Origin: Candidatus Competibacteraceae bacterium
GTDB lineage: Bacteria; Bacteroidota; Bacteroidia; CAIKAF01
Reading direction: 5' to 3'
Assembly (NCBI GenBank): GCA_014879445.1
Contig: JACSSC010000024.1
Span: forward strand, 62,001 to 126,000
Length of the DNA stretch: 64,000 nt
Position 1 is the stretch's first letter. Every line of letters begins with the position of its first letter. Below the pieces are notes generated by a model that did no database searches, had not been told where the DNA came from, and was given only the letters and a program-made list of their open reading frames with translations. A program made the position numbers and the translations under genes. Positions 34,051 through 42,029 of the stretch are shown here, piece after piece.

Positions 34051-35292
34051 ATGTTGGAATTAATCAGACAATTTGAGGAACAGCCCCCAGAGATTGTATT
34101 CGAATGGAAGGATAATGAGACGGGAGCTGAAGGATGGGTAGTGATTAATTCGCTAAGAGGCGGTGCTGCAGGAGGAGGCACGCGTATGCGTGTTGGGTTG
34201 GATAAAAAAGAGGTGCTTTCGTTAGCCAAAACCATGGAGGTTAAGTTTACTGTCTCGGGGCCGGCAATAGGAGGTGCTAAATCAGGCATCAACTTCGACC
34301 CCAACGATCCTCGAAAAGAGCAAGTATTACAGCGCTGGTTCAGTGCAGTTATCCCTTTACTTAAGCATTACTATGGTACAGGCGGTGATTTGAATGTGGA
34401 TGAAATTCATGAAGTAATTCCCATGACCGAAAATCTAGGATTATGGCATCCGCAAGAAGGCGTAGTGAATGGGTTTTATAATGCTCGTGAGAACGAAAAG
34501 ATTCATAAAGTAGGGCAGCTTCGCTTTGGCGTTTCAAAGGTGTTGGAAGATGTGCGATATACGCCTAATCCGTTGCGAAAATATGTAGTAGCTGATATGA
34601 TAACCGGATTTGGCGTTGCTGAATCAGTGTATCATTATTATCAACTTTATGGAGGCGCTTTAAACGGTAAAAGGGCTATTGTGCAGGGATGGGGTAATGT
34701 TGGCGCTGCAGCTGCTTACTATTTGGCACAACATGGAGTAAAAATTGTTGGTATTATTGACAGAAATGGTGGTATGATAGATGAAGACGGTTTTACGTTT
34801 GAAGAAATCCGACAACTCTTTCTTGCCAAAAGAGGTAATACGCTAAAAGCAGAAAAACTGATACCAGCAGAAGAAATGAATCAACGAGTTTGGGATTTGC
34901 CAACTCATATTTTTGTTCCTTGTGCTGCCTCACGTTTGGTGCAAAAACAACAGATGGAAAAGTTGATTCGCAACGGCTTGGAAGTTGTAACATGTGGAGC
35001 CAATGTGCCTTTTGCCGACTCCGAAATTTTTTATGGCCCCATCACAGGTTTTGTTGATGAAAAAGTATCACTCATTCCCGACTTTATTGCTAATTGTGGC
35101 ATGGCCCGCGTTTTTGCATATCTGATGCAGTCAAATATCACGATGAGTGATGAAGATATTTTTAATGATACTTCTGAAACCATCAAGCAGGCATTGATTG
35201 AGATTTATCATCGAAATAAGAATAAAACCCGACTGGCGGCTACCGGCTTCGAAATTGCACTTTCACAGCTAACCATTAATACACTAAAATAA
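34051..35292 (+). CDS. Glu/Leu/Phe/Val dehydrogenase
   Basis: The 413-residue enzyme has the N-terminal substrate domain with GGAAGGGTRMRVGLDKKEVL, and the catalytic Lys in GPAIGGAKSGINFDP. A Rossmann domain begins at about residue 205 (KRAIVQGWGNVGAAAAYYLAQ). Length and motifs fit the amino-acid dehydrogenase superfamily that oxidatively deaminates glutamate, leucine or valine with NAD(P)+; the exact substrate is not decidable. ATG 34051 is preferred over the TTG two codons upstream. It precedes the exbB-exbD-tonB genes by 21 nt but has no evident functional link. Confidence 0.92.
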   Translation: MLELIRQFEEQPPEIVFEWKDNETGAEGWVVINSLRGGAAGGGTRMRVGLDKKEVLSLAKTMEVKFTVSGPAIGGAKSGINFDPNDPRKEQVLQRWFSAVIPLLKHYYGTGGDLNVDEIHEVIPMTENLGLWHPQEGVVNGFYNARENEKIHKVGQLRFGVSKVLEDVRYTPNPLRKYVVADMITGFGVAESVYHYYQLYGGALNGKRAIVQGWGNVGAAAAYYLAQHGVKIVGIIDRNGGMIDEDGFTFEEIRQLFLAKRGNTLKAEKLIPAEEMNQRVWDLPTHIFVPCAASRLVQKQQMEKLIRNGLEVVTCGANVPFADSEIFYGPITGFVDEKVSLIPDFIANCGMARVFAYLMQSNITMSDEDIFNDTSETIKQALIEIYHRNKNKTRLAATGFEIALSQLTINTLK

Positions 35293-35313
35293 CATTAATA
35301 CCGTTAATCAATT

Positions 35314-36018
35314 ATGCATTACTTACTTCAAATTACTATGGGCACAGATTCGGCAGCAGCTTCTAATCCCCCAATCCAGCCGGCGGCTGAAGAAACCTCC
35401 ATTCAGGTTATAGATATGGCTATCAAAGGTGGATGGATTATGATTCCACTTGCCATTATGTCTATTATTGCCATCTACATTTTTATTGAACGCTTCTTTG
35501 CAATAAATAAAGCTGGAAAAGAGGATGTGAATTTTATGAACAACATTCGTGATTTTATTTTAAATGGGAAGCTGGATGCAGCGCTTTCATTGTGCAAAGC
35601 AACTCAATCACCCATTTCCAGAATGATTGAAAAGGGGGTCTCTCGAATCGGAAGACCGCTTGATGACATCAGCGCATCCATCGAAAATACAGCTAAATTA
35701 GAAGTGTATAAATTGGAGAAAAGCATGGCTCTTTTGGCTACTATTTCAGGTGCCGCCCCTATGTTAGGTTTCTTGGGAACTGTGGTCGGGATGATTAAAG
35801 CGCTTTTTGTTATGGCAAATTCTGGCGAAGGTGTAGTTATTAATTCTTTAGCCGGGGGTATATACGAAGCCATGGTAACTACTGTGGGTGGACTTACCGT
35901 TGGTATTATTGCTTATGTGGGTTATAATATTTTGGTTTCTAAAGTAGAAAAAGTAATTTATAAAATGGAAGCCCGTAGTATTGAATTCCTCGATTTATTG
36001 AATGAACCCGGAAAATAA
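35314..36018 (+). CDS. exbB: MotA/TolQ/ExbB proton channel family protein
   Basis: The 234-residue protein has three membrane helices in the ExbB/TolQ pattern: helix 1 at about 40-60 (GGWIMIPLAIMSIIAIYIFIER), and helices 2 and 3 at about 140-205 containing LLATISGAAPMLGFLGTVVGMI and TTVGGLTVGIIAYVGYNIL. It forms the proton channel that energises TonB-dependent outer-membrane uptake. It is followed after 6 nt by exbD and then tonB, giving a complete energy module. Confidence 0.94.
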   Translation: MHYLLQITMGTDSAAASNPPIQPAAEETSIQVIDMAIKGGWIMIPLAIMSIIAIYIFIERFFAINKAGKEDVNFMNNIRDFILNGKLDAALSLCKATQSPISRMIEKGVSRIGRPLDDISASIENTAKLEVYKLEKSMALLATISGAAPMLGFLGTVVGMIKALFVMANSGEGVVINSLAGGIYEAMVTTVGGLTVGIIAYVGYNILVSKVEKVIYKMEARSIEFLDLLNEPGK

Positions 36019-36024
36019 TTCCTC

Positions 36025-36432
36025 ATGAATATTAAAGGAAGAAATAAAATCAGTACAGAGTTTAATACCTCGTCTATGACAGACCTTGTATTTCTGCTTC
36101 TTATCTTTTTTATGATACTAAGTACGCTGGTTAAGCAAAATAATGTGATTGATATGAACCTGCCCAAGAGCTCCAGTACCAAAGTGTCTTCATCAAAATC
36201 TGTAGTTTCGGTTGACAAAAATTTTGTTTTCAGGGTGGATAATCAAGTGGTTGATAAAACGCAAATCGTTTCAATGCTACAACAAAAATTAGGGCCCCCT
36301 GATGCATCATCACGCGTTGAAATTGCTATGGATGAAGATGTGCCTCACAGCTATTTTGTTGAATTGGTTGACTTAGTATCTGTGCAAGCAGGTTATAAGA
36401 TTTCTATTCAAACTAAAAATAGCCAACGATGA
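36025..36432 (+). CDS. exbD: ExbD/TolR biopolymer transport protein
   Basis: The 135-residue protein has the ExbD layout: a short cytosolic start, one membrane helix (about 17-38, SMTDLVFLLLIFFMILSTLV) with the proton-carrying Asp in the TDLVFLLL motif, and a periplasmic domain (about 60-135). It is 6 nt after exbB and 44 nt before tonB. Confidence 0.93.
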   Translation: MNIKGRNKISTEFNTSSMTDLVFLLLIFFMILSTLVKQNNVIDMNLPKSSSTKVSSSKSVVSVDKNFVFRVDNQVVDKTQIVSMLQQKLGPPDASSRVEIAMDEDVPHSYFVELVDLVSVQAGYKISIQTKNSQR

Positions 36433-36476
36433 ACTTTTTTAAATGCAGGGTGTAACACGACAAAATTTATAATATT

Positions 36477-37205
36477 ATGGTTGCCAGCGAAAAAAGAAAC
36501 GGTTATATCGGTACAGCATTATACATCACCTTAGTATTTTTGTTGTTATGGATCTTGAAATTACAGTACAGCAAGCCGGTTGAAGTGCCTGCCGGTGGTG
36601 TTGATATTGATTTGGGTACTTCTGAATCAGGTATGGGTGAGAATAACCCCAATCAATCTTCTTCATCGGCTGCCGCTGCTCAATCCAATCAAACAATGAC
36701 GAATGAAACGGAGGAGGATGATGCCGTGCAAACTTCCAAGAAACCGGTGAATCAAACTCAAAATACCCAATCAACACAAAATAATACGCGTAACGAAGCA
36801 GACGATCTTTGGAGCCAGGCCTCTAATAATTCATCTACCAGTCAGGGTAATAAGGGAGGAAAAAGGGATCAAGGCAACCCGGATGGAACGGATGGCTCTA
36901 ATGGCTCAGTGCCTTGTAAGGGTTGTACAGGTGGTGGTAGCTTGGGAAATGGCGATGCTACTAAGTTAATCATTCCTCAAATCAACAACCAGGATGAAGG
37001 GACGATTGTTGTGAAGGTGAAAATTGATAAAGAAGGTAATGTGGTTGAAGTGAAAGAATATGGCAACAAGGGCACAGTGGGCAATTTGAGTGAAGAGTCG
37101 TACCGCAAAGCCCGTGAAGCAGCATTTAAAACAAAGTTTGCGCCCGAACCCAAAGCCAATGAATTGCGTACAGGATACATTAAGTATAATCTACAGCGCA
37201 ACTAA
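36477..37205 (+). CDS. tonB: TonB-like energy transducer
   Basis: The 242-residue protein has one N-terminal membrane helix (about 11-28), a long Gln/Asn/Ser/Thr-rich linker in place of the usual Pro-rich one, and a TonB C-terminal domain (about 165-240) with VVKVKIDKEGNVVEVKEYG and YRKAREAAFKTKFAP. A CKGC pair sits in a Gly-rich stretch near residue 143, unusual for TonB. It transmits the ExbB-ExbD proton force to outer-membrane receptors. Its last 4 bases overlap the end of the convergent helicase gene. Confidence 0.9.
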   Translation: MVASEKRNGYIGTALYITLVFLLLWILKLQYSKPVEVPAGGVDIDLGTSESGMGENNPNQSSSSAAAAQSNQTMTNETEEDDAVQTSKKPVNQTQNTQSTQNNTRNEADDLWSQASNNSSTSQGNKGGKRDQGNPDGTDGSNGSVPCKGCTGGGSLGNGDATKLIIPQINNQDEGTIVVKVKIDKEGNVVEVKEYGNKGTVGNLSEESYRKAREAAFKTKFAPEPKANELRTGYIKYNLQRN

Positions 37206-39424
37206 TCATTCATATTCAATTGGGCTTTTTGAATCTCGTAATATGCTATGGCTATACGCAATTGGCCATAACTAAATTTTTGTTTCGTGATACTGTGAAG
37301 TTCATTAAGCCGTGTAGTTTGGTGTTCATCGGCGAATGTAGCTACTTCGTCTAATACGGATTGTGATATGATTTCAGTTGCTTGAATACTGTTTTCGCTT
37401 ATGAGTCGGGCAAAATGATTCTCAATGGTACTTTTTGCAAGCCCCCTTTCTGTTGTAATTTCTTCTATACTTTTTCCTTCACGAAATAGTTGTAAGGTTT
37501 GTTGATATGTATTGATTTTTTCTATTTTTTTCTTGTTATCCGATACGTTTGATTGATGTATTGTTTCACTGAGATTCTCTTTCTCCTGTTTTATGATCTC
37601 AATATCTTCTTTTCCTATTAATATGCGAGCCAATAATTCAGATCGCGACATCTTGTCAATTTGGTTCTGATATAACTGTACAAATCTTGTCATATCTCTA
37701 AGCTTGGATCGCTTTCTCTTTTGTTTGCGTAATGCAGCCATGATTGAATCGGATGCTGAGAGGAGCTGGCGACATTCATGCTGAAAATATTTGAGTGCTG
37801 CTATTGTACGTTCATGAATTTTTTCTTTATCATCTGTCTCAAACAGATCATGAAGCTGTCTATTAAATCGCCTTCCTACATCCTGAAGCTCTCTGGTTTT
37901 GCGCAATACGGATCTTAACGAATGTAGATTATTCTCTTCCTCCCAAAGCACTGATAATTGATGATGGTCGGCAAATTCTGTAATTTTTTGTACTGAAAAA
38001 TCCCATAAAAATCCTTCTAAAATGGATGTTCGAATATATTCATTTCTTTTCTCGAAGTAATAGGATTGCCAGTCGTCGGGTATGATGACATGTTTGAATA
38101 TTTCATGAATCCGTTTATCTGTTTTGATGGCTTCTTTATGTACAGGGCTTGATAGTACAAGCCCTTGCATTGAAATTAATCTGCTTAATGCAACATACAC
38201 TTGCCCGGGAGAAAAGGAATCTACACTATCTATAATGGCTCTTTCAAAGGTCAGCCCCTGACTTTTATGTATGGTAATGGCCCATGCCAATCGCAATGGA
38301 TATTGTGTGTATGAACCTATGACGTCTTCCTCAAGCTTGTCTTTGTCGGGATTGTAAACATAGCGTATATTATCCCACCGTTCGCGGAACACTTCAATGA
38401 TTTCGTTATCGCCCGGACATGTTACGCAAATATGATGATTACTGATTTCGTTAATGATCCCAATTTTTCCGTTGAAATATCTTTTGTCTTCGCCTGTATC
38501 ATTTCTTACAAACATGACCTGTGCGCCTTTTTTTAGTCGAAGGGTTTGCTCAACCGGTAGTAAGTTGGCATTAAAATCATCTGTAATTTCTCCTTCGAAT
38601 TCGTAAGATTCTTCATCAATACGGGTTAATGAATGTTGATTGATACGGTCTGCTTTGAAATTATGTGTAGTTAGGATGATACACGGTTCATCCGGATCCG
38701 GTACAAAATCGGGATTGAATTTTCGATTCAGCCATTGCAAATCATCTTCTGTAAATGTATGATTCCGTATTTGATTTAGTAAATTAATAAATTGTATATC
38801 CGATTGCCTGAAAATTTTTTCGAGTGATATATATATGGGAGGCATTTCTTCAATAACACGGGCACTAAAGAAAAATGGTGAGTTGTAAAATGAAGAAAGT
38901 ACATTCCACTCATCTTCCTTCACAACAGGAGACAATTGGTATAAATCGCCGAAATACACAATTTGAACGCCTCCAAAGGGAAGTTCAGGTTTTTGCCGTA
39001 CATGTTTAAGCAGACAATCCATTGCATCAAGCATATCAGCCCTTAGCATACTCACCTCATCAATGATGAGTAATTCTAGTTCTTGCAGAATTGTACGTTT
39101 ATTACGTGAAAATCGAATATTTTTTAATAGTCCCTGGTGGGTAATAAAACGTGTAGATCCTTCCTCCCATTGATTGTCGGATGTAGGAATAAATGTGCCT
39201 GGCGGAATTTGAAAAAATGAATGAATCGTTACGCCTCCTGCCTGAATCGCTGCTACACCGGTAGGCGAAACAACAGCTATTTTTTTTCGGCAGGTATTTT
39301 TTAATTCTCGAAGCAAAGTGGTTTTACCTGTTCCTGCATTGCCTGTAATAAATACATGCTGATGCGTATAATGAACAAATTGCCTTGCAAGTTGGGTATG
39401 ATCGTTCTCTTCAGTCATGAACAT
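37202..39424 (-). CDS. PIF1/RecD-like superfamily 1 helicase with C-terminal helix-turn-helix domain
   Basis: The 740-residue protein starts with an AAA/RecD-like ATPase: Walker A GNAGTGKTTLL (about 28-38), Walker B LLIIDEVSM, the Q/motif III region QIVYFGDLYQLSP, and a C-terminal motor part with YPLRLAWAITIHKSQGLTFE and VYVALSRL (motifs V and VI). The last 110 residues resemble the HTH_40/RQC-type winged helix (GKSIEEITTERGLAKSTIENHF). PIF1-like enzymes unwind DNA 5' to 3' and resolve G-quadruplexes or stalled forks. It is a single gene; the first Met may be 39424 or 39418. Confidence 0.92.
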   Translation of the reverse strand: MFMTEENDHTQLARQFVHYTHQHVFITGNAGTGKTTLLRELKNTCRKKIAVVSPTGVAAIQAGGVTIHSFFQIPPGTFIPTSDNQWEEGSTRFITHQGLLKNIRFSRNKRTILQELELLIIDEVSMLRADMLDAMDCLLKHVRQKPELPFGGVQIVYFGDLYQLSPVVKEDEWNVLSSFYNSPFFFSARVIEEMPPIYISLEKIFRQSDIQFINLLNQIRNHTFTEDDLQWLNRKFNPDFVPDPDEPCIILTTHNFKADRINQHSLTRIDEESYEFEGEITDDFNANLLPVEQTLRLKKGAQVMFVRNDTGEDKRYFNGKIGIINEISNHHICVTCPGDNEIIEVFRERWDNIRYVYNPDKDKLEEDVIGSYTQYPLRLAWAITIHKSQGLTFERAIIDSVDSFSPGQVYVALSRLISMQGLVLSSPVHKEAIKTDKRIHEIFKHVIIPDDWQSYYFEKRNEYIRTSILEGFLWDFSVQKITEFADHHQLSVLWEEENNLHSLRSVLRKTRELQDVGRRFNRQLHDLFETDDKEKIHERTIAALKYFQHECRQLLSASDSIMAALRKQKRKRSKLRDMTRFVQLYQNQIDKMSRSELLARILIGKEDIEIIKQEKENLSETIHQSNVSDNKKKIEKINTYQQTLQLFREGKSIEEITTERGLAKSTIENHFARLISENSIQATEIISQSVLDEVATFADEHQTTRLNELHSITKQKFSYGQLRIAIAYYEIQKAQLNMND

Positions 39425-39485
39425 TAAAATTCAGCATAAATATAGCTGATATTTTAGGCGGAAAATTTCAGAGGTATTAAAAAAA

Positions 39486-40631
39486 TCAAAAATGAAAAAT
39501 ACCGGAGAAGAAAGTGTAAATTTCTTTTTGTATGGATGGATTGGCTCCTGATGCTAATGCAACAGAAATTATAAGTCCGATTAATGCATATGCCAAATCT
39601 CTGAACATCATAAATGCAGCTTTCTTTTTGTGTTTCAATCCCGATTTTTTTCTTGCCAAGCTGATGGCAATTTCTCTTCCTCCAATGATGCCTAAAAACA
39701 CCCATGTTGTGCTAAGTGGAATTGTACTGATGAATAGCTTATAGATAAGCAGAAGCACATAACTAAAATCAACAAGCGTTGCAGCGCGAACATCAGAAAT
39801 TCGGGCTTTTTCGCTAACTACTTTTTGAATCTTGTCACCACGCAAGTAGAATAAAATACCCAACCCTATGAATATAACCGAAGCAAAAACGATAAATTCC
39901 CATATATCTAAGCGCCGAGGCAAATATACTGCGATGTTAGCTCCATCCTGCATGAGCCAAACCGCCCAGAGTGATCCGCTGATAAGCCATTGTACGATTG
40001 TCCACAGGGGCGAATTTTTTCGCTGTTTGAAAAATCTTTTAATAACTTCATATAGTCCGTACCAGATAACAAATGAGAGAATAAAGGCAATTCCATATCC
40101 GCTCATACTTTTTATTACCATCGAAGTGATGCCCGACGACGTACTGCTGAAAACACTCAATAAAAGAAAAGTTGTGGAAACCGGCATCCGAAGTCGTGTG
40201 AGAATGAGTAATACCAAAGGCGCGATTACCTGAAAGAAACTGAATTGCTCCGGATGCGGATATTTAGATTCATTCTGTTCGTTGATGAGTCGTTGATATG
40301 TTACATCTCCGTCAAATATAATCCAACTGGCAGAAACTGTCACCAAAAATATTGTACCGATAAATAACCATAATACCCACCATTTCTTTTTTCGATTGCT
40401 TTCGATAAAAGTACCCAACGACTGGATGCTATCATTGGCAACTGCTGAATATGCAGCAAATCCAAACCCTACCCACATAGCCATTTGGCCTATATTCACA
40501 GATATAGCTGCCAGTATAAATGAAAGGAGTATGAAAATAAGAAATTTCTTTTCATTGGTAAGATAATCGAGAATGTCGAGATAATAATATCTTCCTCCTC
40601 CTTTTTTTACGCTGACTTTCTTGCTGCTCAT
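39486..40631 (-). CDS. Polytopic membrane protein, distantly PiT (phosphate permease)-like
   Basis: The 381-residue protein has about ten membrane helices and no signal peptide. Two segments recall the duplicated PiT signature: GFGFAAYSAVANDSIQSLG (about 54-72), compared with GFNDAANAVAT in PiT, and RMPVSTTFLLLSVFSS (about 145-160), compared with PVSTTHA. Residue match is partial, and the phosphate-binding Asp context is altered, so phosphate transport is only a suggestion. It has its own -7 element and no functional neighbours. Confidence 0.7.
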   Translation of the reverse strand: MSSKKVSVKKGGGRYYYLDILDYLTNEKKFLIFILLSFILAAISVNIGQMAMWVGFGFAAYSAVANDSIQSLGTFIESNRKKKWWVLWLFIGTIFLVTVSASWIIFDGDVTYQRLINEQNESKYPHPEQFSFFQVIAPLVLLILTRLRMPVSTTFLLLSVFSSTSSGITSMVIKSMSGYGIAFILSFVIWYGLYEVIKRFFKQRKNSPLWTIVQWLISGSLWAVWLMQDGANIAVYLPRRLDIWEFIVFASVIFIGLGILFYLRGDKIQKVVSEKARISDVRAATLVDFSYVLLLIYKLFISTIPLSTTWVFLGIIGGREIAISLARKKSGLKHKKKAAFMMFRDLAYALIGLIISVALASGANPSIQKEIYTFFSGIFHF

Positions 40632-40661
40632 TTATTTATTGTAGTTGCTAACAGTTGAGAA

Positions 40662-40669
40662 CAAAACTA
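40662..40669 (-). promoter_or_regulatory. -7 promoter element for the PiT-like gene
   Basis: The minus strand reads TAGTTTTG, a TAnnTTTG match 30 nt before the ATG at 40631. Confidence 0.4.
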
Positions 40670-40769
40670 CCTGTTTGTGTTGAGAGTTTAGGAATGAGTG
40701 CATGTTCTTAATATTAACTTAACATAGGTATTGTTTGCTTGTTTGTTATCTGAATCATGATGAATTCAT

Positions 40770-40777
40770 TACTTTTG
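40770..40777 (+). promoter_or_regulatory. -7 promoter element for the tyrosine phosphatase gene
   Basis: TACTTTTG matches TAnnTTTG 24 nt before the ATG at 40802, with TTTG at 40742-40745 as a possible -33. It lies downstream of an in-frame ATG at 40757, which therefore cannot be the start. Confidence 0.5.
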
Positions 40778-40801
40778 CAAAATAAGTTTACTGCCTTGCC
40801 T

Positions 40802-41257
40802 ATGAATATTTTGATGGTTTGTTTAGGAAATATTTGTCGTTCGCCTATGGCCGAAGGGATTATGAATCAGAAAATTCGGCTTAATCAATTATCATGGCGT
40901 GTTGATTCAGCCGGCACAGGCGGCTGGCATGTGGGCGAAACACCTGATGAGCGTGCTGTGAAAGTGATGAAGAAAAATGGTATTGACATATCTCAGTATG
41001 TGGCAAGACAGTTCTCTGCTGATGATTTTATCCATTTTGACAAAATATATGTAATGGATTCAACCAATTACCTTGATGTGATTAGACAATGCCCCCATGC
41101 CGAATACAAGAAAAAGATAGATTTGATTCTGAACATAACTCATCCAGGCATGAATCAGGCAGTACCTGATCCCTATTATGGCGAAATGAATGGGTTCGAT
41201 TACGTGTTCAGATTACTCAACGAGGCCTGTCAGCGTATTATTGATTTGCATGGATAA
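40802..41257 (+). CDS. Low-molecular-weight protein tyrosine phosphatase
   Basis: The 151-residue protein opens MNILMVCLGNICRSPMAEG with the P-loop CX5R (Cys7 to Arg13) placed where it should be in this family, and has the general-acid Asp in VPDPYYG near the C-terminus. The promoter element at 40770-40777 and the family N-terminus both select ATG 40802. It dephosphorylates phosphotyrosine; targets are unknown. Its end overlaps the next gene by 8 nt, so the two are translationally coupled. Confidence 0.95.
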   Translation: MNILMVCLGNICRSPMAEGIMNQKIRLNQLSWRVDSAGTGGWHVGETPDERAVKVMKKNGIDISQYVARQFSADDFIHFDKIYVMDSTNYLDVIRQCPHAEYKKKIDLILNITHPGMNQAVPDPYYGEMNGFDYVFRLLNEACQRIIDLHG

Positions 41258-41963
41258 AAGAGGAAAACTATATCTTCTGCCTAATCGCTTAGGAGAGCAT
41301 GAAATCAATAAGGCATTTACACCTTGGCAAGCTGAAATCGTTGAATCCTTATCCCAGTTCTTGGTCGAAAATGTGAAACCTGCTCGCCAATTGATTCGGG
41401 CATTATGTGCAAAAAAGGACATTAATGCCTGCACTTTTTTTGAAATGCATGAGCTGATATCCGACTCTGTAGCTTCTTCTCAAATCATTCAATCTATGTA
41501 TTTAGGTAATGATTTAGGTTTGATTTCTGATGCCGGATGTCCGGGTGTTGCCGATCCGGGTGCTGCTTTTGTATCCATTGCTCACGAGGCAGGTATTGAA
41601 GTTGTGCCTTTGCCGGGCCCTTCAAGTATTTTGTTGACACTCATGGCTAGCGGCCTCAACGGACAGCATTTTACTTTTCACGGGTACCTGCCCAAAGAAG
41701 CATCTCAACGACGCGCCGTTTTGCATTCAATGGCTACCGGAATTCAACGGAATGCACAAACTCATTTATTTATTGAAACCCCATACAGGGCACAACATAT
41801 GTTTGATGATATTTTACTGACAATGCCCGCTACACTAAAACTCTGCTTGGGCGTTGACTTGCTTACATCTCTTCAATTAATTGATACGCGTACGATTCAA
41901 AACTGGAAAAATCAAAATATTTCTTTAAACAAACGTCAAGTGGTCTTTGCCATTGGTAAATAA
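41250..41963 (+). CDS. RsmI-like SAM-dependent methyltransferase (tetrapyrrole methylase fold)
   Basis: Start taken at ATG 41250 (MDKRGKLYLLPNRLG), overlapping the phosphatase gene by 8 nt. The 237-residue protein has the RsmI/tetrapyrrole-methylase motifs LGLISDAGCPGVADPGA, EVVPLPGPSSILLTLMASGLNG and FHGYLPK. RsmI 2'-O-methylates C1402 of 16S rRNA. This is the shorter Bacteroidota form and lacks the usual N-terminal GTLYVVATPIGN wording, so the exact target could differ. Confidence 0.88.
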   Translation: MDKRGKLYLLPNRLGEHEINKAFTPWQAEIVESLSQFLVENVKPARQLIRALCAKKDINACTFFEMHELISDSVASSQIIQSMYLGNDLGLISDAGCPGVADPGAAFVSIAHEAGIEVVPLPGPSSILLTLMASGLNGQHFTFHGYLPKEASQRRAVLHSMATGIQRNAQTHLFIETPYRAQHMFDDILLTMPATLKLCLGVDLLTSLQLIDTRTIQNWKNQNISLNKRQVVFAIGK

Positions 41964-42017
41964 CAGTATGTTTATCTTCCTTTCTGCTTTCAAAAATAAT
42001 TTTCAGCTAAAATCGTT

Positions 42018-42025
42018 TACTTTTG
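42018..42025 (+). promoter_or_regulatory. -7 promoter element 4 nt before the BatA-like ATG
   Basis: TACTTTTG is an exact TAnnTTTG match; only 4 nt separate it from the ATG at 42030. Transcription should start at or within a few bases of the start codon, so the mRNA may be leaderless. Confidence 0.5.
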
Positions 42026-42029
42026 CGTA

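Noticed and set aside
36025-37205. TolQ-TolR rather than ExbB-ExbD identity
   Set aside because: The adjacent TonB-like gene makes ExbB-ExbD the better name, though the two families are hard to separate from sequence alone.
40757-40801. ATG at 40757 as tyrosine phosphatase start
   Set aside because: The -7 element at 40770-40777 is downstream of it, and the family N-terminus begins at 40802.
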